Shown here piece after piece: positions 1 to 6,017 of a stretch of DNA of 18,483 nt (position 1 is its first letter; every line of letters starts with the position of its first letter). The notes under the pieces are model-generated. The model was given only the letters and a program-made list of their open reading frames with translations, ran no database searches and was not told the DNA's origin. This stretch comes from a bacterium (lineage in GTDB: Bacteria > Armatimonadota > HRBIN16): contig JANWXG010000023.1 of assembly GCA_025057335.1 (NCBI GenBank), positions 1-18,483 of the forward strand. Reading direction: 5' to 3'. The position numbers were made by a program, and so were the translations under genes.

Positions 1-286
1 AGCCGCGCCAGTCCATTGGAAAGCCGCCCGTGTCCAGGATAACGGTTTCGTGTCCCGGGGAGAGCCAGAGGCGGAGAGAGTGTTTACCGTGCGTGGCGTG
101 TTCCGCGGTGAGGGTGCGCGCAGCGGTACCGCCTACCATGGGCAACATCGTGCGGCGTTCAAAGGAGAAAAGTAAACGCTCCGAAGGCGAAGGGGGGGAC
201 TCCACGCGCAGGATATGGCACGATGCCATCAGCGCCAGAGCTACCGTTGCCGCTCCTGTTGCTCCATACCGCCAGCGTCTTCCCAT
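1..286 (-). CDS. Secreted protein, probable lipoprotein, N-terminal part only (cut by window start)
   Basis: Open frame from an ATG at 286 down to base 1 with no stop, about 95 codons; the rest lies outside the window. The N-terminus has basic residues (MGRRWRYG), a hydrophobic stretch (ATVALALMA) and then a cysteine in LMASC, an acceptable though imperfect lipobox. So it is probably exported and possibly lipid-anchored. The segment after residue 40 (LFSFE, then TAEHATHGKHSLRL, then GFPMDWRG) has the rhythm of the beta-sandwich carbohydrate-binding-like domains found at the start of many large secreted proteins of Armatimonadota and Planctomycetota; this is a pattern judgement. It begins 23 bases after the Uma2 stop codon, so it is probably the distal gene of the hisF operon. 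No strong Shine-Dalgarno sequence is seen. Function unknown. Confidence 0.65.
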   Translation of the reverse strand, partial: MGRRWRYGATGAATVALALMASCHILRVESPPSPSERLLFSFERRTMLPMVGGTAARTLTAEHATHGKHSLRLWLSPGHETVILDTGGFPMDWRG

Positions 287-309
287 GAGTGTCTTCGGGG
301 AGTGCCTCG

Positions 310-1002
310 CTACACCTGTTCGGGGTCAATGCCCAGTTCGCGCAGGCGGGCGGCAAGGCGTTCGGCACGCTGGCGTTCGGCTTCGGCACGCTGACGTGCG
401 GTTTCCGCCTCGCGCTGGGCGCGCTCCGCCAGCTGCGCCAGCTCCATGAACGAGAGCATCTTCCTGCCGCTGGGCAGCTGCAGCCCCAGCTCCGTCTCTG
501 CTCCCTTGCCGAAGCGCACCTGCAAACGCGGGCTCACCCAACCCTCCATCTGCTCAATGGGCACGAAGTGTGCACCCTCGCGTCGCCAGCCGTCCCACTC
601 GCCGCTTTCGGGGTAGTAAATGTAGTACTCCTCCACCCCGTAGCGCTCATAGAAGCGCATCTTCTCCTCCATCGTGGAGAAGCGGTTGCTCGGCGACCAG
701 ACCTCAAACACCACCTGCGGCGGGATGTTGCCTTCTTCCCACTGCCTGTACGACCCGCGATGCCCCTTGGGGCGACCAAACACCACCATCACGTCGGGGG
801 CTTGACGAATATCTGGTCTCCCCTCAACAGGATACCAGAGCAAGTCGCCCGCCACGAACACGTTCGGATTGTCGGCAAACAGCAGCTCCAGGTTGCCTTT
901 GAGTGTGACAATGCACTCATACTGTACTGTGTTTTCCGCCATCGGCTGCCCGTCTGTGTCGGGATAGTAGACGCGCCCTTGTGCTGTCTGGGACACTGCC
1001 AT
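310..1002 (-). CDS. Uma2 family (DUF820) PD-(D/E)XK-like nuclease
   Basis: 230 residues from the ATG at 1002. The core matches the Uma2/DUF820 restriction-endonuclease-like family: APDVMVV with Asp70, VVFEVWSPSN with Glu100, then EEKMRFYERYGVEEYYIYY, where Lys114 and the Tyr-Gly-Val-Glu-Glu-Tyr run are the family's conserved helix and strand. The usual EVLSPS is EVWSPS here. The last 50 residues are an Arg/Glu/Ala-rich coiled coil ending in LRELGIDPEQV, a tail often seen in this family. The biological role of Uma2 proteins is not established; they are expanded in cyanobacteria and several thermophilic phyla. An ATG at 1011 lies in frame, but a GGGGG Shine-Dalgarno-like run sits only 3 bases before it and 8 bases before 1002, so 1002 is preferred. 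The gap to the upstream gene is 15 bases. Confidence 0.85.
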   Translation of the reverse strand: MAVSQTAQGRVYYPDTDGQPMAENTVQYECIVTLKGNLELLFADNPNVFVAGDLLWYPVEGRPDIRQAPDVMVVFGRPKGHRGSYRQWEEGNIPPQVVFEVWSPSNRFSTMEEKMRFYERYGVEEYYIYYPESGEWDGWRREGAHFVPIEQMEGWVSPRLQVRFGKGAETELGLQLPSGRKMLSFMELAQLAERAQREAETARQRAEAERQRAERLAARLRELGIDPEQV

Positions 1003-1017
1003 GCCATGCACCCCCTT

Positions 1018-1629
1018 TCACTGTGGTCGCGGCGCGTTGAGTGCCTCCTGCAGCATCCGTGCCGTCTCCACATGCCAGATGGGCTGGATTTCGAACTCCG
1101 TGACGTTAAGCGGGCTCTCCACCTCTACGCGCGCGACATAGCGGTCTCCGACGGCGATGACCAGCGTGCGCCCTACGTTCCTAGCGGAGAACTTCCATAG
1201 CCTGCGCCGTCCTTCATCGGTTAGGTACACCTTCACGATGCCGTAGTCGCCCGTGAGAGGCGGCGGAGCGGGCGCGGTACGCAGCTCCGCGCGCGGTTCA
1301 AACTGCGCCTCAGTCAAGACAATCGGCGCGCGCTCTAGCAGCTGGTCCACCATAATCGCGCGCGCTCCAGGGCGGATGGCAGGCTCCTCACCCGCTGCAA
1401 AGGAACGCGCCTGTACATCTTGTTTGCGATACACATACACTGTCTTGTTCGCGACGATGGCGGTCAGGTCGTCGGGCAGCACAAGAAACATCACACGCGA
1501 CCGCTGCAGAGGCGCTTCCTCGATGCGCTGCAGCTGCCATCGCGTGAAGAGATGACTGCCGATGAACCACAGCGCTATCAGCAGAATCACCGGTATCACA
1601 AAACGCAGCGACGGTAAAGCGCGAAACAT
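1018..1629 (-). CDS. Membrane-anchored protein with SecD P1-head-like domain
   Basis: 203 residues. One N-terminal membrane segment (about residues 8-27, VIPVILLIALWFIGSHLF) follows a short basic start, which suggests an N-in anchor with the rest outside the cytoplasm. Residues 104-198 read like the periplasmic P1 head of SecD/SecDF: VLTEAQFEP, then IVKVYLTDEGRRRLWKFSARNVGRTLVIAVGD, then IQPIWHVETARMLQEALN. This parallels the SecD pattern of LTG..., a strand plus a T-x-E-G-x-x-x-F helix, NVGK-LAIVLDG and an A-x-x-LA-x-x-L helix. None of SecD's six transmembrane segments is present. It starts 25 bases after the radical SAM stop and is followed 15 bases later by the Uma2 gene, so it is co-transcribed. 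The function is unknown and the domain assignment is by eye. Confidence 0.7.
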   Translation of the reverse strand: MFRALPSLRFVIPVILLIALWFIGSHLFTRWQLQRIEEAPLQRSRVMFLVLPDDLTAIVANKTVYVYRKQDVQARSFAAGEEPAIRPGARAIMVDQLLERAPIVLTEAQFEPRAELRTAPAPPPLTGDYGIVKVYLTDEGRRRLWKFSARNVGRTLVIAVGDRYVARVEVESPLNVTEFEIQPIWHVETARMLQEALNAPRPQ

Positions 1630-1654
1630 CTCCTATCCCTTCTCTCCTCTGTTG

Positions 1655-2926
1655 TCAGTACACGAACTCCCGAATGTCGTACGTCGCACGTTGCACCCCG
1701 GGGGGCAGATTCAGCGCTGCTTCCATCTCGCGCCGCTGGGCGAGCATCTGTTCGGGCGACAGAGGCTGAATCCCTGCCTCCCGCGCCAGCTGAGTGTACT
1801 CCCCCGCGAACGGCTCCACCAGCTCCGAGAAGTACAGGATGTCCCCTGCGCTCCAAGGCAGACGGCGGAGCAGAGCCACTGTCTCCTCTACGTGCGCCCG
1901 CGCGTAACGGTCACCTCCTGCCCCCAGCAGGAGGATGATACCCACGGCGATGCCTGCTTCTTTGAGCGTCTGCACCGTTTGCACCACCTCATCTCCCGTC
2001 TGTGGCTTGCGCAAGAAGCGCAGGAGGTCTTCACAACCTGTCTCCACTCCGATATACACCCGGCGCACGCCCAGCTGTCGCAGCTCGCGCCACTCCGCGA
2101 CGCTCTTGCGATAGCCTGTGAAGGCGTCTACGAAGGAGTAGATGCCCTGAAAGCGCACGGGATGCTCCTCGCGCCATCGCGGTAACTCTTCTGGCTCCAA
2201 GTCTTCTGGTTCGATGGCGAACGTCGCGCGCACTACCTCCAGCAGAGGTACCAGCATCCGCTGTGGCGCCACCAGCGCGTTGGCGTCGGCGAGGAAGATT
2301 CGGTTGCGCAGGCGCAGCGTCTCCCCGAAGTATTCCTGCACCCGCGCGATGTGCTCGCGCAGCTGCTGGGGCGTCTTGACCGCAAAGCGACGGTCGCGGT
2401 AGAAGTCGCAAAAAGTGCAGCGGTTCCAGTGACAGCCCTCCGTGACCTGCAGCACCAGAGCGAGATACTGATCGGGCGGCAGGATGCTCACGGGCTTATA
2501 CACTTGCAGGAAGCGCTCTGCGTCGCGATGATGCGCCGCCACGTCCCACGCACACGCCCGCTGGAGCGCCTCTTTGCAGGCGGGATCGCTCTCTGCAGGG
2601 AAGAGCTCCAGCGCCTGCGTTGCCATCTGATGCGCCCAGCGCAGGATGCTGTCCGCCTCCTCTCCTGTCAGCCGATGTAGGCGTCGCATGCCGTCGGGCG
2701 TGAACCACTTACATACCATCCTCCCATCCAGCCCGCGCTTGTAGTTCACCCCCTCGATGAACGCTATCCAGAGCCTTCCGACAGGGTCGAAGGTATACAC
2801 CTCGCGCGTGTCCAGCATGAGCGAGAGGGCGTGCCGTTTGAGGCCCACCCATACACGCTCCGCCAGTGGGGGAGCAGGGTACTCAGCATGATGCAACAGG
2901 TTTGGAGAGAGCAGCTGTGTGGACAT
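1655..2926 (-). CDS. Radical SAM protein with CX4CX2C cluster motif
   Basis: 423 residues. The iron-sulfur site is Cys165, Cys170 and Cys173 in TEGCHWNRCTFCDFY, so the spacing is CX4CX2C rather than the classical CX3CX2C. Downstream, RVYIGVETGCEDLLRFLRKP fits the SAM-binding beta-strand region, and VGIILLLGAGGDRYARAHVEET resembles the Elp3/HemN-type core. The first 140 residues hold no motif I recognise and may be a substrate or accessory domain. I see no B12-binding or TRAM domain. The start codon is only 2 bases downstream of the hisF stop (TAAAG then ATG), so translation is probably coupled to hisF. The reaction and substrate cannot be named from sequence. The partnership with hisF is positional and does not imply a role in histidine synthesis. 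Confidence 0.88.
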   Translation of the reverse strand: MSTQLLSPNLLHHAEYPAPPLAERVWVGLKRHALSLMLDTREVYTFDPVGRLWIAFIEGVNYKRGLDGRMVCKWFTPDGMRRLHRLTGEEADSILRWAHQMATQALELFPAESDPACKEALQRACAWDVAAHHRDAERFLQVYKPVSILPPDQYLALVLQVTEGCHWNRCTFCDFYRDRRFAVKTPQQLREHIARVQEYFGETLRLRNRIFLADANALVAPQRMLVPLLEVVRATFAIEPEDLEPEELPRWREEHPVRFQGIYSFVDAFTGYRKSVAEWRELRQLGVRRVYIGVETGCEDLLRFLRKPQTGDEVVQTVQTLKEAGIAVGIILLLGAGGDRYARAHVEETVALLRRLPWSAGDILYFSELVEPFAGEYTQLAREAGIQPLSPEQMLAQRREMEAALNLPPGVQRATYDIREFVY

Positions 2927-2928
2927 CT

Positions 2929-3705
2929 TTACTTCAGCCTCACCGGGACGCCCCGTTCGTGCAGATACCGTTTGAGTTCGCCGATAGTGTAATGTCCGTC
3001 GTGTACGATGCTGGCGACGAGCGCAGCATCTGCCATGCCCTCGGTCAGGGCGTCGTAGAGATGTTCAGGCTTGCCCGCGCCGCCTGAGGCGATGACGGGG
3101 ATGCTCACCGCCTGCGCCACTGCCCGCGTCAACTCGATATCGTAACCGATTTGCGTGCCGTCACGGTCCATGCTGGTCAGCAGGATTTCGCCCGCGCCCA
3201 GCTCCTCCACCTGTTGCGCCCACTCGATGGCGTCTAGCCCTGTTGGTCTACGCCCGCCGTGCGTGTACACTTCCCAGCGAGGCGTGCCATCCGCCTTCGT
3301 GCCCACGCGCCTCGGATCGATAGCCACCACCACACACTGGCTGCCGAACCGCTCCGACGCCTCGCGAATCAGCTCAGGGTTCTGCACGGCAGCCGTGTTG
3401 ATGCTCACCTTGTCCGCCCCCGCCTTCAGGATGCGTCGGAAGTCTTCCACTGTGCGGATGCCGCCGCCCACTGTGAAGGGGATGAACACCTGCTCCGCCA
3501 CGCGCGCCGCCATCTCCACCACGATGTCGCGCTGTTCGTGGCTGGCAGTGATGTCCAGAAACACTAGCTCATCCGCTCCCTGCGCGTCATACAGCGCGCC
3601 CAGCTCCACCGGGTCGCCCGCGTCGCGCAGGTTGACAAAATTCACACCTTTGACTACCCTGCCGTCTTTCACGTCCAGGCAGGGAATGATGCGCTTGACC
3701 AGCAT
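2929..3705 (-). CDS. hisF: Imidazole glycerol phosphate synthase cyclase subunit HisF
   Basis: 258 residues, full family length. HisF is the cyclase half of the HisFH heterodimer. Using ammonia channelled from HisH, it converts PRFAR to imidazole glycerol phosphate and AICAR in histidine synthesis. The (beta/alpha)8 barrel is intact, with both catalytic aspartates at their expected positions: Asp11 in IIPCLDVKDGRVVKG and Asp130 in VVVAIDPRR. The phosphate-binding loops TVGGGIRTVEDF and IASGGAGKPEHL are present. The start follows GAGGTG with a short spacer. No hisH, hisA or hisI lies alongside in the window, so the pathway is dispersed or continues elsewhere. It is the first gene of the leftward operon, with a candidate promoter at 3794-3822. 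Confidence 0.97.
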   Translation of the reverse strand: MLVKRIIPCLDVKDGRVVKGVNFVNLRDAGDPVELGALYDAQGADELVFLDITASHEQRDIVVEMAARVAEQVFIPFTVGGGIRTVEDFRRILKAGADKVSINTAAVQNPELIREASERFGSQCVVVAIDPRRVGTKADGTPRWEVYTHGGRRPTGLDAIEWAQQVEELGAGEILLTSMDRDGTQIGYDIELTRAVAQAVSIPVIASGGAGKPEHLYDALTEGMADAALVASIVHDGHYTIGELKRYLHERGVPVRLK

Positions 3706-3793
3706 CTAGACACCTCGCCCCCTTCCCGCCGCCATGCTGAGGAAGTAAACGGGAATTGTCCCTGCATCCGAGAGGAGTCTGCTTGCCCCTGAT

Positions 3794-3822
3794 ATTGTAC
3801 CGCTTTTGGGCAGGTTTGTGTG
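3794..3822 (-). promoter_or_regulatory. Candidate promoter of the hisF operon
   Basis: On the minus strand a good -10 box, TACAAT (3799-3794), follows a weak -35, CACACA (3822-3817), with a 17-base spacer. Transcription would start near 3787, leaving a leader of about 80 bases before hisF. The poor -35 keeps confidence modest. Bases 3823-3906 hold no feature I recognise apart from a fragment resembling the B-type repeat around 3880. Confidence 0.4.
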
Positions 3823-3906
3823 CTGTGGCAAAGGCGCCCCTGTCAGAGTCAAGAACCGAAGAAGACCCCACCGTTACACGAGGTCACGACAGGTTTTGCT
3901 CGGTCT

Positions 3907-4046
3907 GGAGGGACGCGCTCCGTCGCGTCCGCACACAGATTGCCCCTGGAGGGACGCGCTCTGTCGCGTCCGTCATCATGGTCACGACGGAGCGTAACCC
4001 TCCAAAAACTGTTCGCCCACCTGGAGGGACGCGCTCCGTCGCGTCC
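3907..4046 (+). repeat. REP-like hairpin array, block 1 (A, A, B, A)
   Basis: Four copies of a 24-base unit. Type A copies lie at 3907-3930, 3948-3971 and 4023-4046. A type B copy lies in the opposite orientation at 3980-4003. Type A is a leader GGAG, a G-rich junction, the arm GGACGCG, the loop CTCCGT and the arm CGCGTCC. Type B has the same leader and loop but arms GGTCACG and CGTGACC. Gaps are 17, 8 and 19 bases. The 3948 copy has the loop CTCTGT, and the 3980 copy has one stem pair reduced to a T-G wobble. The alternation of inverted units resembles the BIME arrangement of REP elements. No U-tract follows the hairpins, so they are unlikely to be intrinsic terminators. Confidence 0.85.
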
Positions 4047-4230
4047 ATACTGGAATTCACGGAGGGCAGACACGAGGGGGGAACCGGCTCGGCAGGAGCT
4101 TCGCTCTCCAACCCGTTTAGTCATTCTGAAGTCTATGTTGTTTGTCAAGGAGAAGCACTCCCGTGCTTCACGACGAGCTAAACAGTTTGTCGGGCACCAT
4201 GTTGGTAGTAGCGCACGTGAGTGCGCCTCC
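4047..4230. other. Non-coding spacer with small hairpins between repeat blocks
   Basis: No credible gene is seen. Two perfect small hairpins stand out: 4152-4169 (arms GAAGCAC and GTGCTTC, loop TCCC) and 4211-4226 (arms GCGCAC and GTGCGC, loop GTGA). TCATTCTGAA at 4121-4130 resembles the outer arm of the 60-base palindrome that follows and may be a remnant of another copy. GGCAGGAGCTTCGCTCTCC at 4091-4109 is a further partly self-complementary segment. Confidence 0.5.
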
Positions 4231-4290
4231 TGTCATTCTGAGCGTTAGCGAAGAATCTCGGAGATGCTTCGCCCTCGGCTCAGCATGACA
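4231..4290. repeat. 60-base imperfect palindrome (MITE-like hairpin)
   Basis: The outer arms TGTCATTCTGAGC (4231-4243) and GCTCAGCATGACA (4278-4290) are complementary at 12 of 13 positions. Nested inside are GCGAAG paired with CTTCGC and ATCTC paired with GAGAT. The whole segment can fold as one long interrupted hairpin or cruciform. It carries no coding capacity and no transposase. It lies between the two REP-like blocks, 6 bases before block 2. It looks like a small non-autonomous element or a palindromic interspersed repeat; no second complete copy is in the window. Confidence 0.65.
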
Positions 4291-4295
4291 ATACT

Positions 4296-4477
4296 GGAGG
4301 GACGCGCTCTGTCACGGCCACACACAGATTGCCTCTGGAGGGACGCGCCTCGTCGCGTCCACTGCAAAGGGTCACGACGGAGCGTGACCCTCCAAAAACT
4401 GTTCGCCCAAGATAGAGGGACGCGCCTCGTCGCGTCCGCACATGGTTGCCCTTGGAGGGACGCGCTCCGTCGCGTCC
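4296..4477 (+). repeat. REP-like hairpin array, block 2 (A, A, B, A, A)
   Basis: Copies of the same 24-base family: type A at 4296-4319, 4337-4360, 4414-4437 and 4454-4477, and type B in inverted orientation at 4370-4393. The 4296 copy has a damaged right arm (CACGGCC). The 4337 and 4414 copies have the loop CCTCGT. The order, orientation and even the spacers (ACACAGATTGCC before the second A, AAAAACTGTTCGCCCA after B) repeat those of block 1 at an offset of 389-391 bases, so the blocks arose by segmental duplication. The array ends 36 bases before the ricT promoter. Confidence 0.85.
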
Positions 4478-4513
4478 ACCGGGGCACGATAGACGTCGCT
4501 CCCGCACAAGCGT

Positions 4514-4543
4514 TTGCCTGCTCCTCCCGATTCATGTTAAAAT
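4514..4543 (+). promoter_or_regulatory. Predicted sigma-70-type promoter of the ricT-metG-rng operon
   Basis: TTGCCT (4514-4519), an 18-base spacer and TAAAAT (4538-4543), with TG one base upstream of the -10 box (TGTTAAAAT), i.e. an extended -10. Transcription would begin near 4550, giving a leader of about 87 bases. The ricT ribosome site, TAGGAGAG, follows just before the ATG at 4637. Confidence 0.6.
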
Positions 4544-4636
4544 GAAGAAGGAAATCTCGTTTGCACTTTGCGGCGCTGTCTGTCGCGGTCGCAGAAGTTC
4601 TCCCTTTCGCTCAAAGAACTGTTGTAGGAGAGATAG

Positions 4637-5527
4637 ATGCCCATTGCGGTTGGTGTCTCCTTCAGGCGGGTAGCACGTTCCTACTGGTTCGACCCCGCGG
4701 GTTATACGCTGAAGGAGTGGGACAAGGTGGTAGTGGAAACCGCGCGCGGTCAGGAGCTGGGCACAGTGCGCATTCCGCCGCGCGAGGTAGCCGAGGAGGA
4801 GCTGCAGGCTCCCCTGAAGCCCATCTTGCGTCCCGCCACTCCGGAAGACCTGCAGCAATACAAGCAGAACCTGTATCTGGCAAAGGAAGCCATCGGCATC
4901 TGCAAAGGCAAGATTCTCAAGCACGGCTTGCCGATGAAACTGGTGCACTCTGAGTACACCTTCGACCGCTCACAGCTCACGTTTTACTTCGTGGCGGAGG
5001 GGCGTGTGGACTTTCGGGAGCTGGTGCGCGACCTCGCTGCCACCTTCCGCACGCGCATCCTGCTGCTGCAAATCGGCCCGCGCGACCAGGCAAAGATGAC
5101 GGGCGGAATCGGTCCGTGTGGGCTGACACTTTGCTGCAGCACCTTCCTGAAAGAGTTCATGCCCATCTCCATGAAGATGGCGAAAGACCAGAGCCTGTTC
5201 CTGAACCCGGTGAAGTTTTCTGGCGTGTGCGGCAAGCTGATGTGCTGCCTGCGTTACGAACACGATATGTACAAGGAGTCGCGTGCCCGCCTGCCGCGCA
5301 TTGGAGAGATGGTGACCACTCCGCGCGGCGAGGGGCGCGTCAACGACCTCAACATCTTGAAAGAAGAGGTGGTGGTCGAGTTTCCAGACGGCACGATGGC
5401 GACCTATCCCGCCACCGAGCTGCAGTGGGAGCAACCGCCTGCCTGCGCGTGCGCCGCAGGCGAGGAGGAAGCGGTAGAAGAAGTTCTCGTGGACGAGGAG
5501 GTGCCAGATACTGATGCCTATCTATGA
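4637..5527 (+). CDS. ricT: PSP1 domain protein, RicT (YaaT) family
   Basis: 296 residues. In Bacillus subtilis RicT (YaaT) works with RicA and RicF as a complex that carries iron-sulfur clusters and assists RNase Y in mRNA maturation; it was first known from sporulation and biofilm phenotypes. The PSP1 C-terminal domain is clear, with the two diagnostic cysteine groups GPCGLTLCCSTF (Cys161, 166, 167) and GVCGKLMCCLRYEHDMY (Cys198, 203, 204), all six ligand candidates being present. The last 30 residues are acidic and probably disordered. The start ATG follows TAGGAGAG with a 5-base spacer. It overlaps the next gene by 14 bases. Location beside metG is also seen in Firmicutes. Whether RicA and RicF partners exist here cannot be judged. 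Confidence 0.93.
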   Translation: MPIAVGVSFRRVARSYWFDPAGYTLKEWDKVVVETARGQELGTVRIPPREVAEEELQAPLKPILRPATPEDLQQYKQNLYLAKEAIGICKGKILKHGLPMKLVHSEYTFDRSQLTFYFVAEGRVDFRELVRDLAATFRTRILLLQIGPRDQAKMTGGIGPCGLTLCCSTFLKEFMPISMKMAKDQSLFLNPVKFSGVCGKLMCCLRYEHDMYKESRARLPRIGEMVTTPRGEGRVNDLNILKEEVVVEFPDGTMATYPATELQWEQPPACACAAGEEEAVEEVLVDEEVPDTDAYL

Positions 5528-5753
5528 GTTTCGCTGCAAGGGATGCGGTCAGAAATTCGAGCAACGGTTCTCCAGCACGGAGGTGTCGGGCGTCACCTGT
5601 CCACAGTGTGGTTCGGCGGAGGTGTCGCGCCTTCTCTCGCTCTTCTTCGTGCCTAAGGTGAGCCAGGATATGGGCGTCGTGGGCTGCGACCGATGTGCGG
5701 GTAATCCGCCCTCCTTCCGGGAGCCAGGCGGTTGCTCGCTCTGTGAGACATGA
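5514..5753 (+). CDS. FmdB family zinc-ribbon protein
   Basis: 79 residues. The start MPIYEFRCKGCGQKFEQ and the second pair CPQCGS give a four-cysteine zinc ribbon (Cys8, 11, 29, 32), the signature of the FmdB/CxxC_CxxC_SSSS regulatory-protein family. Three more cysteines near the C-terminus (GCDRCAG, GGCSLC) could bind a second metal and end the protein at CET. The start overlaps the end of ricT by 14 bases and is preceded by GAGGAGGTG inside ricT. The molecular role of this family is not settled; early work linked FmdB to regulation of formamidase/amidase genes. Confidence 0.88.
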   Translation: MPIYEFRCKGCGQKFEQRFSSTEVSGVTCPQCGSAEVSRLLSLFFVPKVSQDMGVVGCDRCAGNPPSFREPGGCSLCET

Positions 5754-5756
5754 GCC

Positions 5757-6017
5757 ATGCGCAGAGAGCATCGAGAGCGGTGGATCTTGCTCTATACCGC
5801 CGCCGACGTGATGGAAGGCAATCTCGTGCTGAACCTGCTGCGGAACGCAGGGATACGTGCTGTGCCGCGTCCTCAGGGGCATGTGTACGCGTACTGGAAC
5901 AGTCCGATGGATATCCTCGTGCCCTACGAGCAGCTTGTAGAGGCACAGCAGGTGCTGAGCACAGCAAAGGAGGCAGGCGAACTGGCAGGGGGAGATAACG
6001 GGCACAATGAGCAGTGA
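5757..6017 (+). CDS. DUF2007 domain protein
   Basis: 86 residues. WILLYTAADVMEGNLVLNLLRNAGI followed by MDILVPYEQLVEAQQVL fits DUF2007, a small ferredoxin-like fold described as a putative signal-transducing or PII-like domain. It starts 3 bases after the FmdB stop and overlaps metG by 11 bases, so translation is probably coupled on both sides. The charged tail after residue 70 is poorly conserved. No function is established. Confidence 0.82.
   Translation: MRREHRERWILLYTAADVMEGNLVLNLLRNAGIRAVPRPQGHVYAYWNSPMDILVPYEQLVEAQQVLSTAKEAGELAGGDNGHNEQ

Noticed and set aside
289..1200. 303-residue plus-strand open frame
   Set aside because: It is antisense to the Uma2 gene and to the SecD-P1-like gene, has a His/Leu/Arg-rich composition typical of shadow frames, and matches no family pattern.
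1562..2185. 207-residue plus-strand open frame
   Set aside because: It lies wholly opposite the radical SAM and SecD-P1-like genes, which have clear family motifs.
2929..3705. HisA instead of HisF
   Set aside because: HisA is homologous, but the start MLVKRIIPCLDVKDGRVVKGV and Asp130 in AIDPRR are HisF-specific in context, and the length of 258 fits HisF.
3756..4248. Plus-strand open frames of 141-142 residues through the hairpin array
   Set aside because: Their sequence is made by reading the repeats (recurring GRAPSRP or GTRSVAS strings). They have no ribosome site and no conserved domain pattern.
3907..4477. CRISPR array
   Set aside because: The repeat units are 24 bases with spacers of only 8-20 bases, in mixed orientation, and the spacers themselves recur between blocks. 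No cas gene is present.
4245..4545. Open frames on both strands of 75-96 residues in block 2
   Set aside because: They also consist of translated repeat units and overlap the ricT promoter region.
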